A DNA stretch of 64,000 nt from Bacillus sp. JCM 19058. GTDB lineage: Bacteria; Bacillota; Bacilli; Bacillales_H; Bacillaceae_D. The stretch's first letter is position 1, and each line of letters starts with the position of its first letter. This document shows positions 42,590-52,241 of the stretch, piece by piece. The translations under genes and the position numbers were made by a program. Location of the stretch: NCBI GenBank assembly GCA_001310555.1, contig BAXO01000013.1, forward strand, positions 13,439 through 77,438, written 5' to 3'. Under the pieces are notes generated by a model, which was not told the DNA's origin, made no database searches, and worked only from the letters and a program-made list of their open reading frames with translations.

Positions 42590-43351
42590 TTAGACAAGAT
42601 GGATGTGCGTGCCGTGGTTATCCCAGGCGGCAATGTCGACTTCGTGAGCTTCTTTCCCCGTCACTATGTCATGAATCTGCTCTGGACTCGCTACTGTATG
42701 TAATGAGACGCCGCCGATTTTTGTATGGTCGGTAACTACGATCACTTGTTTTGCTGCCCGGATCATGCCACGCTTAGCGGTCACTAACACTTCATCAAAG
42801 TGGGTTAGCCCTTTTTCGTGGTGGAGGGCAGGTGTGCCGATAAACGCTTTATGCACGTTAACGGTTTCAAGGACATGGTCCGTGATCATGCCGTTTAGCA
42901 TGTAGCTGTCTGGAAAGAGAATTCCTCCAGTGACGATCACTTTGATCGAGTTGGAAGCCCGGAAAGTTGCAGCAATGTTTATATCGTTCGTAATGACAGT
43001 CAAGTTTTGCTTATCCGCAATTGCATGGGCGATATGAAGAGTAGTCGTTCCCGAATCAAGGATAATGTTATCGCCATGGTTAATCATTTTGGCTGCTTGT
43101 TGACCGATCCGCATTTTCTCTTCTGTTTGTGCGGACTCACGCTCCTGAAAAGTGGGCTCTGAGTGAACATCCTCATCGATCATGACTCCTCCATGTGTCC
43201 GTTTCATCATACCTTTTTTTTCAAGATATGATAGATCTCTCCTAATCGTTGCGTCATGTACGTCAAAGTGAGCAGAAAGCTCGGGTACGGTCGCTACCCT
43301 ATTTTCCTTCATGAATTCAATAATTTTCTTTTGGCGCTCTAGTGGCAGCAT
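42590..43351 (-). CDS. DeoR-family transcriptional regulator
   Basis: Intact, 253 residues. N-terminal HTH MLPLERQKKIIEFMKENRVATVPELSAHFDVHDATIRRDL with the usual WHTHGG-like turn (KRTHGGVM), then the sugar-phosphate sensing domain with the phosphate loop IILDSGTTTLHIA, VITNDINIA, VTGGILFPDSYMLNG and VTDHTKIGGVS. It is divergent from the TarJ-like/Ugp-like operon and upstream of the GH4-esterase genes on its own strand, so it may regulate either. Exact 12-base repeats occur in the divergent region. Confidence 0.93.
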   Translation of the reverse strand: MLPLERQKKIIEFMKENRVATVPELSAHFDVHDATIRRDLSYLEKKGMMKRTHGGVMIDEDVHSEPTFQERESAQTEEKMRIGQQAAKMINHGDNIILDSGTTTLHIAHAIADKQNLTVITNDINIAATFRASNSIKVIVTGGILFPDSYMLNGMITDHVLETVNVHKAFIGTPALHHEKGLTHFDEVLVTAKRGMIRAAKQVIVVTDHTKIGGVSLHTVASPEQIHDIVTGKEAHEVDIAAWDNHGTHIHLV

Positions 43352-43486
43352 TGCTATTCTTCACCTCTTGTTTGTTAATTTCTCACAATATATTTCATTT
43401 TCCTACCAGCATCATAGAACGATCGAATCTGACTCTATAATCATAGGACGTTTCTCAAAAAAAAACAACATGAAGTGAGTGTAAAG

Positions 43487-43581
43487 AAATATAAATGATC
43501 GTAAATGAAATTAAAATTTGTTCATTTGTGTTGACTTCGAGTGAAAACGCTTTATAATTAAGCTCAAATAAATATAAATGA
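43487..43581. promoter_or_regulatory. Exact AAATATAAATGA direct repeats bracketing a promoter
   Basis: Identical 12-base words at 43487-43498 and 43570-43581 (83 bases apart) stand on either side of the -35/-10 elements at 43531-43558, with related GTAAATGAAA and TTCATTTGTG between them. Direct repeats of this kind are typical DeoR-family operators that could form a repression loop. Confidence 0.6.
43531..43558 (+). promoter_or_regulatory. Promoter with embedded cre-like box before the TarJ-like gene
   Basis: TTGACT (43531-43536), 16-base spacer, TATAAT (43553-43558). Inside it TGAAAACGCTTTAT (43542-43555) matches the CcpA consensus with one mismatch, suggesting carbon catabolite repression of the operon. 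Confidence 0.7.
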
Positions 43582-43605
43582 ACATTTTGATTGAGGAGTG
43601 AGTGA

Positions 43606-44661
43606 ATGGGAAACAAAAGGCAGATTACCTCAAAGGCTTATCAGCTAACAGAACCTTACCAATTCAAAGAGGTCATGCTAACACACGTGCTAAACGATGG
43701 TGATGTCGTCGTACAGCCTCATTAGCAAGTATTTGCCATGCCGATTTGCGCTATTATACGGGCAACAGAAGAAAGGAAGCGCTGGCTAAAAAAACTGCCG
43801 ATGGCTTTGTTTCATGAAGGAATTGGTGTCATTACCGCTTCAAGGGAAGAATCCGTACAAATTGGCGAGCGTGTTGTCATTGTTCCGAACATATCTGAGA
43901 GATTGTTAGATTCGGATGGAAGCTCACAAGGTGTGGCGGATAATTACGCGGAAAAGAGCGTTTTTTTTGGGGAGCGGTTTTGACGGGATTGGGCAGCAAT
44001 ATCTTGTCATTCCTGCCGAAAATGTTGTAAAGATTCCAGCGGGGGTGCCAGACGAAATTGCTGTTTTAGCTGAGCTTTCCTCAGTCGGATTACGGGCGTT
44101 AGAGCATGTGAAATCGAGTCTCGACAAAGGAAAAATAGCTGTTTTTGGCGATGGCCCAGTAGGTTATTTAACGGCAGCTATGCTATCCGTCGTGTATCAA
44201 GTTCCAAAAGAGCGACTTGTAGTCTTTGGTGCGATAGCTGAAAAGCTTACACAATTCGAATTCGCTGAAACACATCTTGTTCAAGAGTTTGATTTCTCCC
44301 AGAAAATTGGGGTTCAGACGATCGTTGAATGTACAGGAGGAGCGTTTAGTGAGGGGGCGATTAACCAAGCAATTCAAGTCATCGACCTGAAGGTAAGATT
44401 GTCTTAATGGGGGTAACTGAGAGTAGAGTTCCGATCAATACAAGAGATGTACTTGAAAAAGGGATAACACTTTATGGGAGCTCAAGGAGTATAGCAAATG
44501 ATTTTGAGAGATTGATGGATTATTTTAAAGTGCAAGCGTATCAAGACTTATTAAGAAAGCTAGTCCCCTCTTCTTTCTACTCAATCCGAAGTATTGATGA
44601 TTTGTCACGTGCTATGGAACGAACGATAGAGCAGAAAAACTTTAAAAAAATCCTATCTTAA
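43606..44661 (+). CDS. TarJ-like zinc-type alcohol dehydrogenase (frameshifted here)
   Basis: A medium-chain dehydrogenase most like B. subtilis TarJ (NADPH ribulose-5-phosphate reductase making ribitol 5-phosphate). Reading through the breaks gives LASICHADLRYYTGNRRKEA, LPMALFHEGIGVI, a cofactor domain FGDGPVGYLTAAML, VECTGGAFSEGAINQAI, GVTESRVPINTRDVLEKG and GSSRSIANDFE, an order that follows TarJ closely. Breaks: missing base near 43722 (creating an in-frame TAG), extra A near 43785-43791, extra T near 43965-43972, missing A near 44392. Repaired length 351. In a catabolic operon it may run in the oxidising direction. Confidence 0.8.
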
Positions 44662-44697
44662 TTTTGAATGGTAAAGGATTAGAAAGTGAGGAACCGC

Positions 44698-45584
44698 ATG
44701 AACAATCGAGTAGCCGCAAAAAAACTTTGCGAGCGCCTTGCTGTATTTAGCACCAGCCCTTGTTATCTTTCTTGTTTTTATTTTCTATCCGATTCTTCGG
44801 ACGCTTTATCTTAGTTTCTTCGTCGTTAATCGCCAGCGGCAGCCTGTTATGTTTGATGGCTTGCAAAACTATATCGATATGTTTCAATCATCCCAGTTTT
44901 TGTCGACCTTAGGAGCATCGTTTTTATTTGTCCTTTACGTCGTGCCAGCGACTATTATCGTTTCTTTATTTTTAGCTGTATTGGCAAACGGCAAGGTTAG
45001 AGGGGGAACCGTCTACAAGCTAATCTTTTCGGTGACGCTTGGCGTGTCAGTCGCAGCTAGCGCTGTTATATTCCGCTTTTTCTATAATCCAGATCTCGGT
45101 TTATTTAATGAACTACTTGCTCTGTTTAACATTTCAAGGATAGGCTGGCTCATCGACTCCAATTGGGCCTTGCTTGCTATCGCTCTACCAACCATTTGGA
45201 TTAATATTGGTTTTAATTTCATCGTCTTGCTCGGGGGCTTGCAAAATATCCCAAATGAACTTTATGAAGCAGCTAAAATGGACGGGGCAGGATGGCAGAA
45301 GCAATTTTTTTCATATTACAGTGCCTCAGCTATCGCCAATTCTCTTCTTTGTCACGATCATCATGGTGATTAATTCGTTCCAGTCCTTTGCACAAATTGA
45401 CTTGATGACAGGCGGAGGGCCGTCGGGGGCGACTAACCTTATCGTGTACTCTATTTATCAGGATGCCTTCGTCCGCTATAACGTCGGATTGGCTTCTGCT
45501 CAAGCAATATTCCTGTTTTGTCTTATTATCTTAATTACCTTTTTGCAATTTAAATGGGGAGAAAAGAGGGTGCATTATCAATGA
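44698..45584 (+). CDS. ABC sugar permease, UgpA/MalF type (frameshifted here)
   Basis: Six-helix inner-membrane permease of a carbohydrate uptake transporter. N-terminal LLYLAPALVIFLVFIFYPIL, and the EAA loop reading NELYEAAKMDGAGWQKQFFHITVPQLSP after removing one T near 45304-45310; a further extra A near 44720-44726 breaks the first codons. The tail QFKWGEKRVHYQ is typical of the family. The stop overlaps the next start (ATGA), showing translational coupling. Confidence 0.92.
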
Positions 45585-46393
45585 TTCTAGTCGAGAAAAC
45601 CATTAGACAAATTCTGTTAGTCATCGCCTCTATTCTTATTTTATTCCCTCTTATCTTTGCGTTTTTAATTAGCATTTCACCAACAGGGGAACAGAGCATA
45701 CTTTCATTTATCCCGAGGTCGATCACGTTTGAAAATTATCACTATGCATTACAAACAGCGCCGATCCTTCATTTTATTGTTAATAGCTTTGTGTTTGCTA
45801 GTTTTATTACGGCTGGACATTTGATTACGAGCAGCTTAGCAGCATTTGCTCTCGTCTTCATTCCCTTTAAAGGAAAAACATTTTTCTTTTTAATTATTTT
45901 GTCTACGATGATGATTCCTTGGGAAGCAACGATCATCCCAAATTATGACACGGTCATTAGGCTAGGCTGGCTCAATTCATTTCCGGGACTCATCGTCCCC
46001 CATCTCGCTTCGACCTTAGGAATATTTTTGTTGCGGCAACACTTTCTCACGCTGCCAACTGAATTGTATGAGGCAGCCCGAATGGATGGCTGCTCACGTT
46101 TTCGATACTTCTCGACGATCGTCATTCCGCTGTCAAAGCCTATTCTGGCAGCGCTAGGCGTATATTCATTCATTACGTCATGGAACCAATATTTATGGCC
46201 GCTTTTAATTACGAACAGCAATCAAATACGAACGGTTCAAATTGGCTTAAATATGCTCATTTCCCAGGAGGAGCAAAATGCATTTCCGATTATTATGGCA
46301 GGGATTATTATGGTTCTACTTCCTACCCTAATTATTTTAATTATTGGTCATAAATACTTGAAGGAAGGGTTAGTCTCTTATTCTCAAAAATAG
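45581..46393 (+). CDS. ABC sugar permease, UgpE/MalG type
   Basis: Intact, 270 residues from ATG 45581, which overlaps the upstream stop. Helices include ILLVIASILILFPLIFAFLI and PIIMAGIIMVLLPTLIILII. The EAA loop is TELYEAARMDGCSRFRYFSTIVIPLSKP. It forms the translocation pair with the preceding permease; no ATPase gene is in the operon. Confidence 0.95.
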   Translation: MILVEKTIRQILLVIASILILFPLIFAFLISISPTGEQSILSFIPRSITFENYHYALQTAPILHFIVNSFVFASFITAGHLITSSLAAFALVFIPFKGKTFFFLIILSTMMIPWEATIIPNYDTVIRLGWLNSFPGLIVPHLASTLGIFLLRQHFLTLPTELYEAARMDGCSRFRYFSTIVIPLSKPILAALGVYSFITSWNQYLWPLLITNSNQIRTVQIGLNMLISQEEQNAFPIIMAGIIMVLLPTLIILIIGHKYLKEGLVSYSQK

Positions 46394-46408
46394 CAGAGGA
46401 GTGGTATA

Positions 46409-47796
46409 ATGTTTATGATGAAAAAAAGGGTTAGTCATTAGCGGCGGTATGGCCTTATTGCTTGTCGGCGCATGTTCAACAGGCTCAGATGTGCAGCACG
46501 GAACGACAGATGACGGGAAAGTGATTGTTAACTTCTGGCATTCAATGTCAGGAAACAATTTAACCGTTTTAGAGGATATTATTGATGAATATAACGAAAG
46601 CCAGGACGACGTACAGGTGGACCCTATATTCCAAGGAACGTATCGCGACGGCTTTACAAAAATCAATTCAGTCATTGGGACAGAGGAAGTCCCTGCATTA
46701 ATGCAGTTAAATGAAGAATCAACAAAGCCAATGATCGATCTTGGCTATATTAAGCCGATGCAGGAATTCATTGATGCCGATGACTTTAATATCTCATCGT
46801 TCGAAGAGCATGTACTAGGCCGCTATGAAATGGATGGACAGCTGTATTCTATGCCGTTTAATCCTTCGATCGCAGTTGTTTATTATAACAAGGATGCGTT
46901 TGAAGAAGCCGGTCTCGATCCTGAATCGCCGCCCCACACCTATAGCGAATATGAAGAGGCCGCTAGGGAATTGACCATCGGTTCAGGTTCAAATGTTGAG
47001 CAATACGGCATGAACATTAGGAATTATGGCTGGCATTTTGAACAGCTTGTCGTCAACCAAGGGGGATATACGGCGAACAACGAAAATGGCCGTGCTGATT
47101 TAGCGACCGAGGCGACCATTAATAATGAAGAAATGGTTACCGCCCTCTCCTGGATAAAGTCAATGTATGATGAAGGGATATACGGTAACTTTGGCCGCAG
47201 TGGTGACGATGCTCGTGATGCATTTTTTTGCGGGAACAACCGCAATGTTCGTCGAATCCTCATCAGCTGCTGTACCGATTATCGAAAATGCTGACTTTGA
47301 AGTAGGCATTTCGCTGTATCCAATTCCCGACGGAGTAAATGCAAATGGTTCCGTTATTGGCGGTGCTTCGCTATGGATATTTGACGGGATACCTGAGGAA
47401 ACCCAGGATGCAGCATGGGAGTTTGTAAAATATTTACTTGAACCAGAGATTCAAGCGGAATGGACAACAAGAACAGGTTATTTTCCAGTGAGCCAGGATG
47501 TTCATGAAACAGAGACGTATGTTGAGTATTTAGAAGAATACCCTGCTTTCCAAACGGCATTAGATCAACTGCACCTAGGAGATGTCAATCATGTCACACA
47601 AGGTGCGTACATTGGCGTTTATCCAGATATCCGCGTCATTATGGAAGATGCTTTTGAAGATATACTGCAAAATGATGCGAATATTTCAGAAAAGCTAGAC
47701 GAAGCCAATGACGCTATAACTTCAGCAATGGAACGGTATGAAAGAACAGAAGCTCAAACGCCAATGAATAATGCGAATTCAAAGGAGGAAAAATGA
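46409..47796 (+). CDS. Extracellular sugar-binding lipoprotein, UgpB-like (frameshifted here)
   Basis: The high-affinity binding protein of the importer. After removing one A from the run near 46421-46427 the signal peptide reads MKKGLVISGGMALLLVGAC with lipobox LVGAC; then VIVNFWHSMSGNNLTVLEDI, YSMPFNPSIAVVYYNKDAF and, after a second repair near 47225-47231, AFFAGTTAMFVESSS and VIGGASLWIFDG. The FWHSMSG start is shared by glycerol-3-phosphate and many oligosaccharide binders. AGAGGAG precedes ATG 46409; the likely mature start is unaffected by which of three nearby ATGs is used. Confidence 0.92.
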
Positions 47797-48503
47797 AAAT
47801 CAATGCGCTTGCCCATAGAGGATACCCGGTTAAGTATCCTGAAAACACGATATTATCGTACGATGCTGCTTATCGATTAGGCTTTACTCATTTAGAACTC
47901 GATGTTCACCTTAGCAAGGATGGAGTACCCATTTTAATGCATGACCGAACGGTGAATCGAACAACAAATGGCAAAGGGCTTGTCAAAAATTTTACCTTAG
48001 CTGAATTGAAAGAGCTGAAGGTTGGTGCTACGGAAACTGTACCTACTTTAGAGGAAGCTCTCCTATTTGCTAAAAATAAAATGCACGTCAGTGTTGAAAT
48101 GAAACAGCAAGGCTTTCTTTACGACGGATTGGAGGAAAAGGTTCTCAGCGTGATCGAGGAAACCGAGATGAAGGAACACGTCTATGTCAATTCCTTCGAT
48201 CATTATTCAATTATGAAAATGCGGGAATTGGACGACGACATCGCCTTAGGTATTATTCAGCACGGAGCTACACCAGCTGTATTACCACTTATGAAGGAGA
48301 TCAATGCCAAGTTTTTATCGCTTCGAATTGAATACTTATCTGATTACTATGTCAATGTATGTGATGAAGCGGGCGTCCAAATTGTCGTTTGGCCTGTTGA
48401 TACAGAAGAGCAATTTGCAGTCGCGTCGCGTTATCCAACGGTACTAAGTACAACGAATCAATTAGAAAAATTTAAGCAATGGTACGAAAAGAGTAAGCAA
48501 TAG
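47793..48503 (+). CDS. Cytoplasmic glycerophosphodiester phosphodiesterase, UgpQ-like
   Basis: Intact, 236 residues, no signal peptide. The GDPD signature is complete: LAHRGYPVKYPENT (HRG, catalytic His), HLELDVHLSKDGVPILMHDRTVNRTTNG (ExD metal site and second His), VEMKQQ, and VVWPVDTEE near the end. The family hydrolyses glycerophosphodiesters to glycerol 3-phosphate and an alcohol. ATG overlaps the stop of the binding protein gene (ATGA), so the enzyme is made together with the importer, like E. coli ugpBAECQ. Confidence 0.95.
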   Translation: MKINALAHRGYPVKYPENTILSYDAAYRLGFTHLELDVHLSKDGVPILMHDRTVNRTTNGKGLVKNFTLAELKELKVGATETVPTLEEALLFAKNKMHVSVEMKQQGFLYDGLEEKVLSVIEETEMKEHVYVNSFDHYSIMKMRELDDDIALGIIQHGATPAVLPLMKEINAKFLSLRIEYLSDYYVNVCDEAGVQIVVWPVDTEEQFAVASRYPTVLSTTNQLEKFKQWYEKSKQ

Positions 48504-48508
48504 CATGG

Positions 48509-48551
48509 AAAAGGCGTCTTCTCCTTTTTAATAGGAGAAAGCGCCTTTTTA
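48509..48551. terminator. Bidirectional terminator between the two ABC importer clusters
   Basis: AAAAGGCGTCTTCTCCT and AGGAGAAAGCGCCTTTT form a long stem with a small internal bulge and T tracts on both strands. Confidence 0.85.
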
Positions 48552-48584
48552 TATTTTGTTTTCGCTGTTTAACGATGCACTCCT

Positions 48585-49418
48585 TTATTTAATCCCGCTA
48601 AACGTAATTCCTTGAATGAAGGTTCTTTGTAGGAAGAAAAATAGAACAATAATCGGAAGCGTCATCATCGTAGATACCGCCATCATAAGTCCCCACTCCG
48701 TACCTTTCTGGCTTTGGAATTGTTGCAGTCCTAATGATAACGTATACTGCGCTTCATCGGTTAAATAAATCAACGGCCCGATAAAGTCTGTCCAGCTAGC
48801 CATAAATTGGAATAAACCGACCGCCAAAATGGCAGGCTTTGCGAGCGGCAGCATAATTTGCCAATAGATGCGAAATTCGCTTGCTCCGTCAATTTTTGCG
48901 GCATCTCTTAAGGAATCTGGGAGACCTTTGAAAAATTGGCGCAATAAAAAGATTGAAAAAGGAACTCCAAAAAAATGCTGGAATAATTAATGGGAGTGGC
49001 GTTCCTACCCAACCGATCTTGTTGAACAGTAAAAACAGTGGAATCATTGTCACTTGGGCTGGAATCATCATAACTGCCATTGTCAATACAAATACCGTAT
49101 TCCGTCCTTTCCACTCCAGCTTAGCAAAGCTGTAAGCTACAAGTGGACACGAAATGATCACCCTATCGTACTCAAAACCGTAATGACGACGGTGTTTTTT
49201 AAGTAAACGAAAAACGGAATGTATTCTGTTGCCTCAAGATAGTTTCGCCAAAGAAAAGGCTCAGGGATCCATTCTGGTGGATATGTAAATATTTGTGTTA
49301 TTGGTTTCAATGACGTTGATACCATCCACAAAAATGGAATAATGAAAAAAGCTGATGCCGCTAGTAAACAAACTTGAGCAAGAGTTAATTTAATCCTCTT
49401 TTTAACTATCGGTTCCAT
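48585..49418 (-). CDS. ABC sugar permease, MalG type (frameshifted here)
   Basis: Second permease of the minus-strand importer. Start MEPIVKKRIKLTLAQVCLLA, helices in ASAFFIIPFLWMVSTSLKPI and VFVLTMAVMMIPAQVTMIPL, EAA loop DSLRDAAKIDGASEFRIYWQ, tail FFFLQRTFIQGITFSGIK. Breaks lie near 49160 and in the A run at 48970-48976. It follows the first permease by 14 bases. Confidence 0.9.
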
Positions 49419-49432
49419 AGTAATTTACCTCC

Positions 49433-50369
49433 TTATTTCCCTTGATAATGGACCCAACGTTTTGACGTAAAAAATATGATAGCTGTTAACGTCATAATAA
49501 TGATAAACAGGATCCAGGCCATAGCCGAACCATACCCCATTTTGAAGTAATTAAAGGCGTTATCGTATAAGTACATGACATAAAATGTTAACGAATTAGC
49601 TGGCGTCCCTTGGCCTTGTGTCATCGTATACGGTAACGTAAATTGTTGAAAGGCTCCAATGACTCCCATAACTAAGTTAAAGAAAATGACAGGAGTTAAT
49701 AGTGGCAATGTCACATGAAACGTTTTTTTGAAACCAATTAGCCCCATCTACCTCGCTGCTTCATAGTATTCTTCCGGAATATCCCCGAGACCTGCCAAGT
49801 AAATGATCACGGCTTGTCCGATTCCCCATAATGACATTAAAATTAACGATGGCTTAGACCAAGTTATACTCCCAAGCCATCTAGGGCCTGTAATACCGAC
49901 CATTTCTAGCAAGCTATTTACTAAACCGAACCCCGGATTCAAAAGCCACATCCAAAGCACGGCTAACGCTACGTGTGGAACGAGTGTCGGCAAAAAGAAT
50001 ATCGTCCGATAAATCGCCATTCCTTTTACTTTCATATTCAACATCATAGCTAAGGCTACACCGAAAATGATGCTTAAAGGAACAAAAAAAGACCGCAAAA
50101 TATACCGTGTTGTAAATCGCCTTCCAAAATAACGGATCATTAAAAAGGTCTGTATAATTTTTAAACCCGACAAAACCGCCTGGCTGAAGAATACTATAGT
50201 CAGTAAAGCTAAAATAAAATGACGAAACGAGTGGGAAAGCGTAAAATATCGCCAAACCTATAATCCATGGCGAAGCAAACAGCCAACCAATTAACGAACC
50301 TTTTAACCTTTTTTTCTTTCCACGTGAAAAAGAAGGCTCAATAGTAGTTGTTTCCTTTGTAGGCTCCAA
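49433..50369 (-). CDS. ABC sugar permease, MalF type (frameshifted here)
   Basis: First permease of the minus-strand importer: SLIGWLFASPWIIGLAIFYA, LSIIFGVALAMMLNMKVKGM, LVPHVALAVLWMWLLNPGFG, EAA loop GDIPEEYYEAAR followed after a break near 49747 by FQKTFHVTLPLLTP, and SKRWVHYQGK at the end. A second break is the A run near 50086-50092. The binding-protein gene lies upstream on the same strand, separated by repeat copy C. Confidence 0.9.
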
Positions 50370-50543
50370 AAGTAGTCCTCCCTTTAAAAAGACATTCTTT
50401 TTTTCTTGTAAGATTTTTGATAGTAGAGCTATACTTTGTATTATTTTTCATTTATTCCCAATATTCTAACTAGAATATGTAAACTAATGCGATCGAGCGA
50501 ATGGAATGTGAACAAAAGCGCAAAGCGCCCACTTTAACAACGT

Positions 50544-50665
50544 ACAAACTGGACTGTGTCGACGAACGTAAAGGAAGCATAGAGACGTAGGAGCTGATGT
50601 TGACTTATCGGACAAGTTTGCTAGTTGCTGGGCACCCGCGCTGGACGTGGCTATGCTTAAATAAA
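50544..50665 (+). repeat. Interspersed intergenic repeat, copy C
   Basis: Closest to copy A (19264-19400): ACAAACTGGAC, GTAAAGGAAGCA, GCTGATGTTGACT, TCGGACA, CTGGACGTGGCT and CTTAAATAAA are in the same order and spacing. It sits inside an operon, between the binding protein and first permease genes. Confidence 0.7.
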
Positions 50666-50700
50666 AGCCAAATTTTATACTTTTTTTATCTTTCAAATGA

Positions 50701-50725
50701 AAGACAAGGAGCCTATCCTTGTCTT
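50701..50725. terminator. Stem-loop behind the sugar-binding protein gene
   Basis: AAGACAAGGA and TCCTTGTCTT pair perfectly around GCCTA, ten bases behind the stop, with only a weak T tract. In ABC importer operons such stems usually cause partial termination or protect the abundant binding-protein mRNA. Confidence 0.65.
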
Positions 50726-50734
50726 CCCAACCAT

Positions 50735-52033
50735 TTATTTGTCTAGAGCATCCTGAACCTTTTGCGTCACGGTATTTAAGTTCTCTTCCGGAGTTCCGAT
50801 GCCACGAATTGAATTTTCTACAGCATCGGCTAGTTCATTCCAATAAAGTGACCCTTCAGGATGATCGGACGGTTTTTCGCTTCTGGCATGATGTCTAAAA
50901 ACTGTTTAAAAATAGGATCTTCACCGTATCCGATCTCTAGGTTTACTGATTCTATCGCAATAAAGTCCCTACTGATTTCGCTAAAAATTCTCTGTCCGTC
51001 CTCATCGCCAAAGAACTTCATAAACTCCCAAGCCGCCTCTTTTTCCTTTGCCCCTTTAGGCATCACTACCGACCAACCGCCAGACCAAGTGTTGTAGTCT
51101 GTTCCAGTTGGAGTAGGAACCGGGAATACTCCATAATTCAAATCGGGATTGAATTTCTCGATGACAGCAACACTCCAGTTCCCATCGACCTTCATACTAA
51201 TTTGTCCGGTAAGAAATGGATCCATGGCTCCCGAGCCTTGTGAGTCAGTAAACCCAGCGATATCTTCTACGTCGTATTCTTGCGCAAATTGAGTTAGCCA
51301 CTCCATTGCTTCGATATTTTTAGGGTCGTTAGCTGTGACGGTATTCGTTTCAGGGTCATAAAACTCGCCGCCAAAGGCCCAGCCCCAGCCATAAAACCAC
51401 CCTTGTCCGTACCAAGGAATAAAGCCGATCCTCTCAAAATTATTCCCTTTTTTTATTCGTTAGCTTTTCAGCTGCCTCTTCAAGTTCAGCTATCGTTGAC
51501 GGTGGATTTTCTGGGTCTAAGCCAACTTCTTCAAAATGATCTTTGTTAAAAAAAACTAATCTAGAACCTGTAGATGTCGGTATTCCGTAGAGCTTTTCGT
51601 CAAAAACCGCTTCTTCCCAAGCAAAGTCGTAGTATTTATCTTTCGTGACACCGTCCCTTTCGGCAAGCTCCGTAAGATCTTCAAGTGAATCACGATGAGC
51701 CCAAGAGGCGATTTCAAAGCGATCGAAATAGGCGACATCAGGGGGATTCCCTCCCGCTACGGCAGTTAGTAGCTTTTCATTCTGTCCCTCGCCTTGACTT
51801 GCTATATACGTAGCATCGACCGCTATATCCGGATGTTGTTTTTCGAATTCTTCGATGACAGCACCCATTGCGTCACCGCTTTCGCCGCTCATCGAGTGCC
51901 AAAATGTAACGGTCGTTTTCCCTTCACTGTCTGAATCGACTGTTTCACCAGAAGAACACCCAACTAGAACTATTGAAATAACGAATACAAGCATAGAGCT
52001 AGTGAATAAATAATTCTTTTTCCTTTTTACCAT
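50735..52033 (-). CDS. Extracellular sugar-binding lipoprotein (frameshifted here)
   Basis: Binding component of the second importer, 432 residues after repair. Signal FTSSMLVFVISIVLVGCSSG (lipobox LVGC), TVTFWHSMSGESGDAMGAVI, VAYFDRFEIASWAHRD, YGIPTSTGSRLVFFNKDHFE, WYGQGWFYGWGWAFGGEFYD, and a C-terminal NSIRGIGTPEENLNTVTQ. Breaks are the T run near 51448-51454 and a missing base near 50866. Strong similarity of organisation with MalE-type oligosaccharide binders; ligand unknown. Confidence 0.92.
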
Positions 52034-52241
52034 TGTTATTCTTCCTCCGTTCAGTAGTCACATCGTTCGTTCATTGTCGTTGCGCTTCGCTAATTCAATT
52101 GGATCAGCATCGTTAATGCTGGTAGCGCTTCCTTTTAACCGTCCTCATTTTTACACGAACTTAGTCCACTCCAATGCTCTCCTACCCAATACTCTCCCGA
52201 TCCTTGTTCTCTTTTTTTTAATGATTGCACCGTATTTTTTA

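Noticed and set aside
43606..43725. Short N-terminal piece before TAG as a regulatory leader peptide
   Set aside because: The peptide aligns to the start of TarJ-like dehydrogenases and the next frame continues the same family, so it is the gene's own N-terminus.
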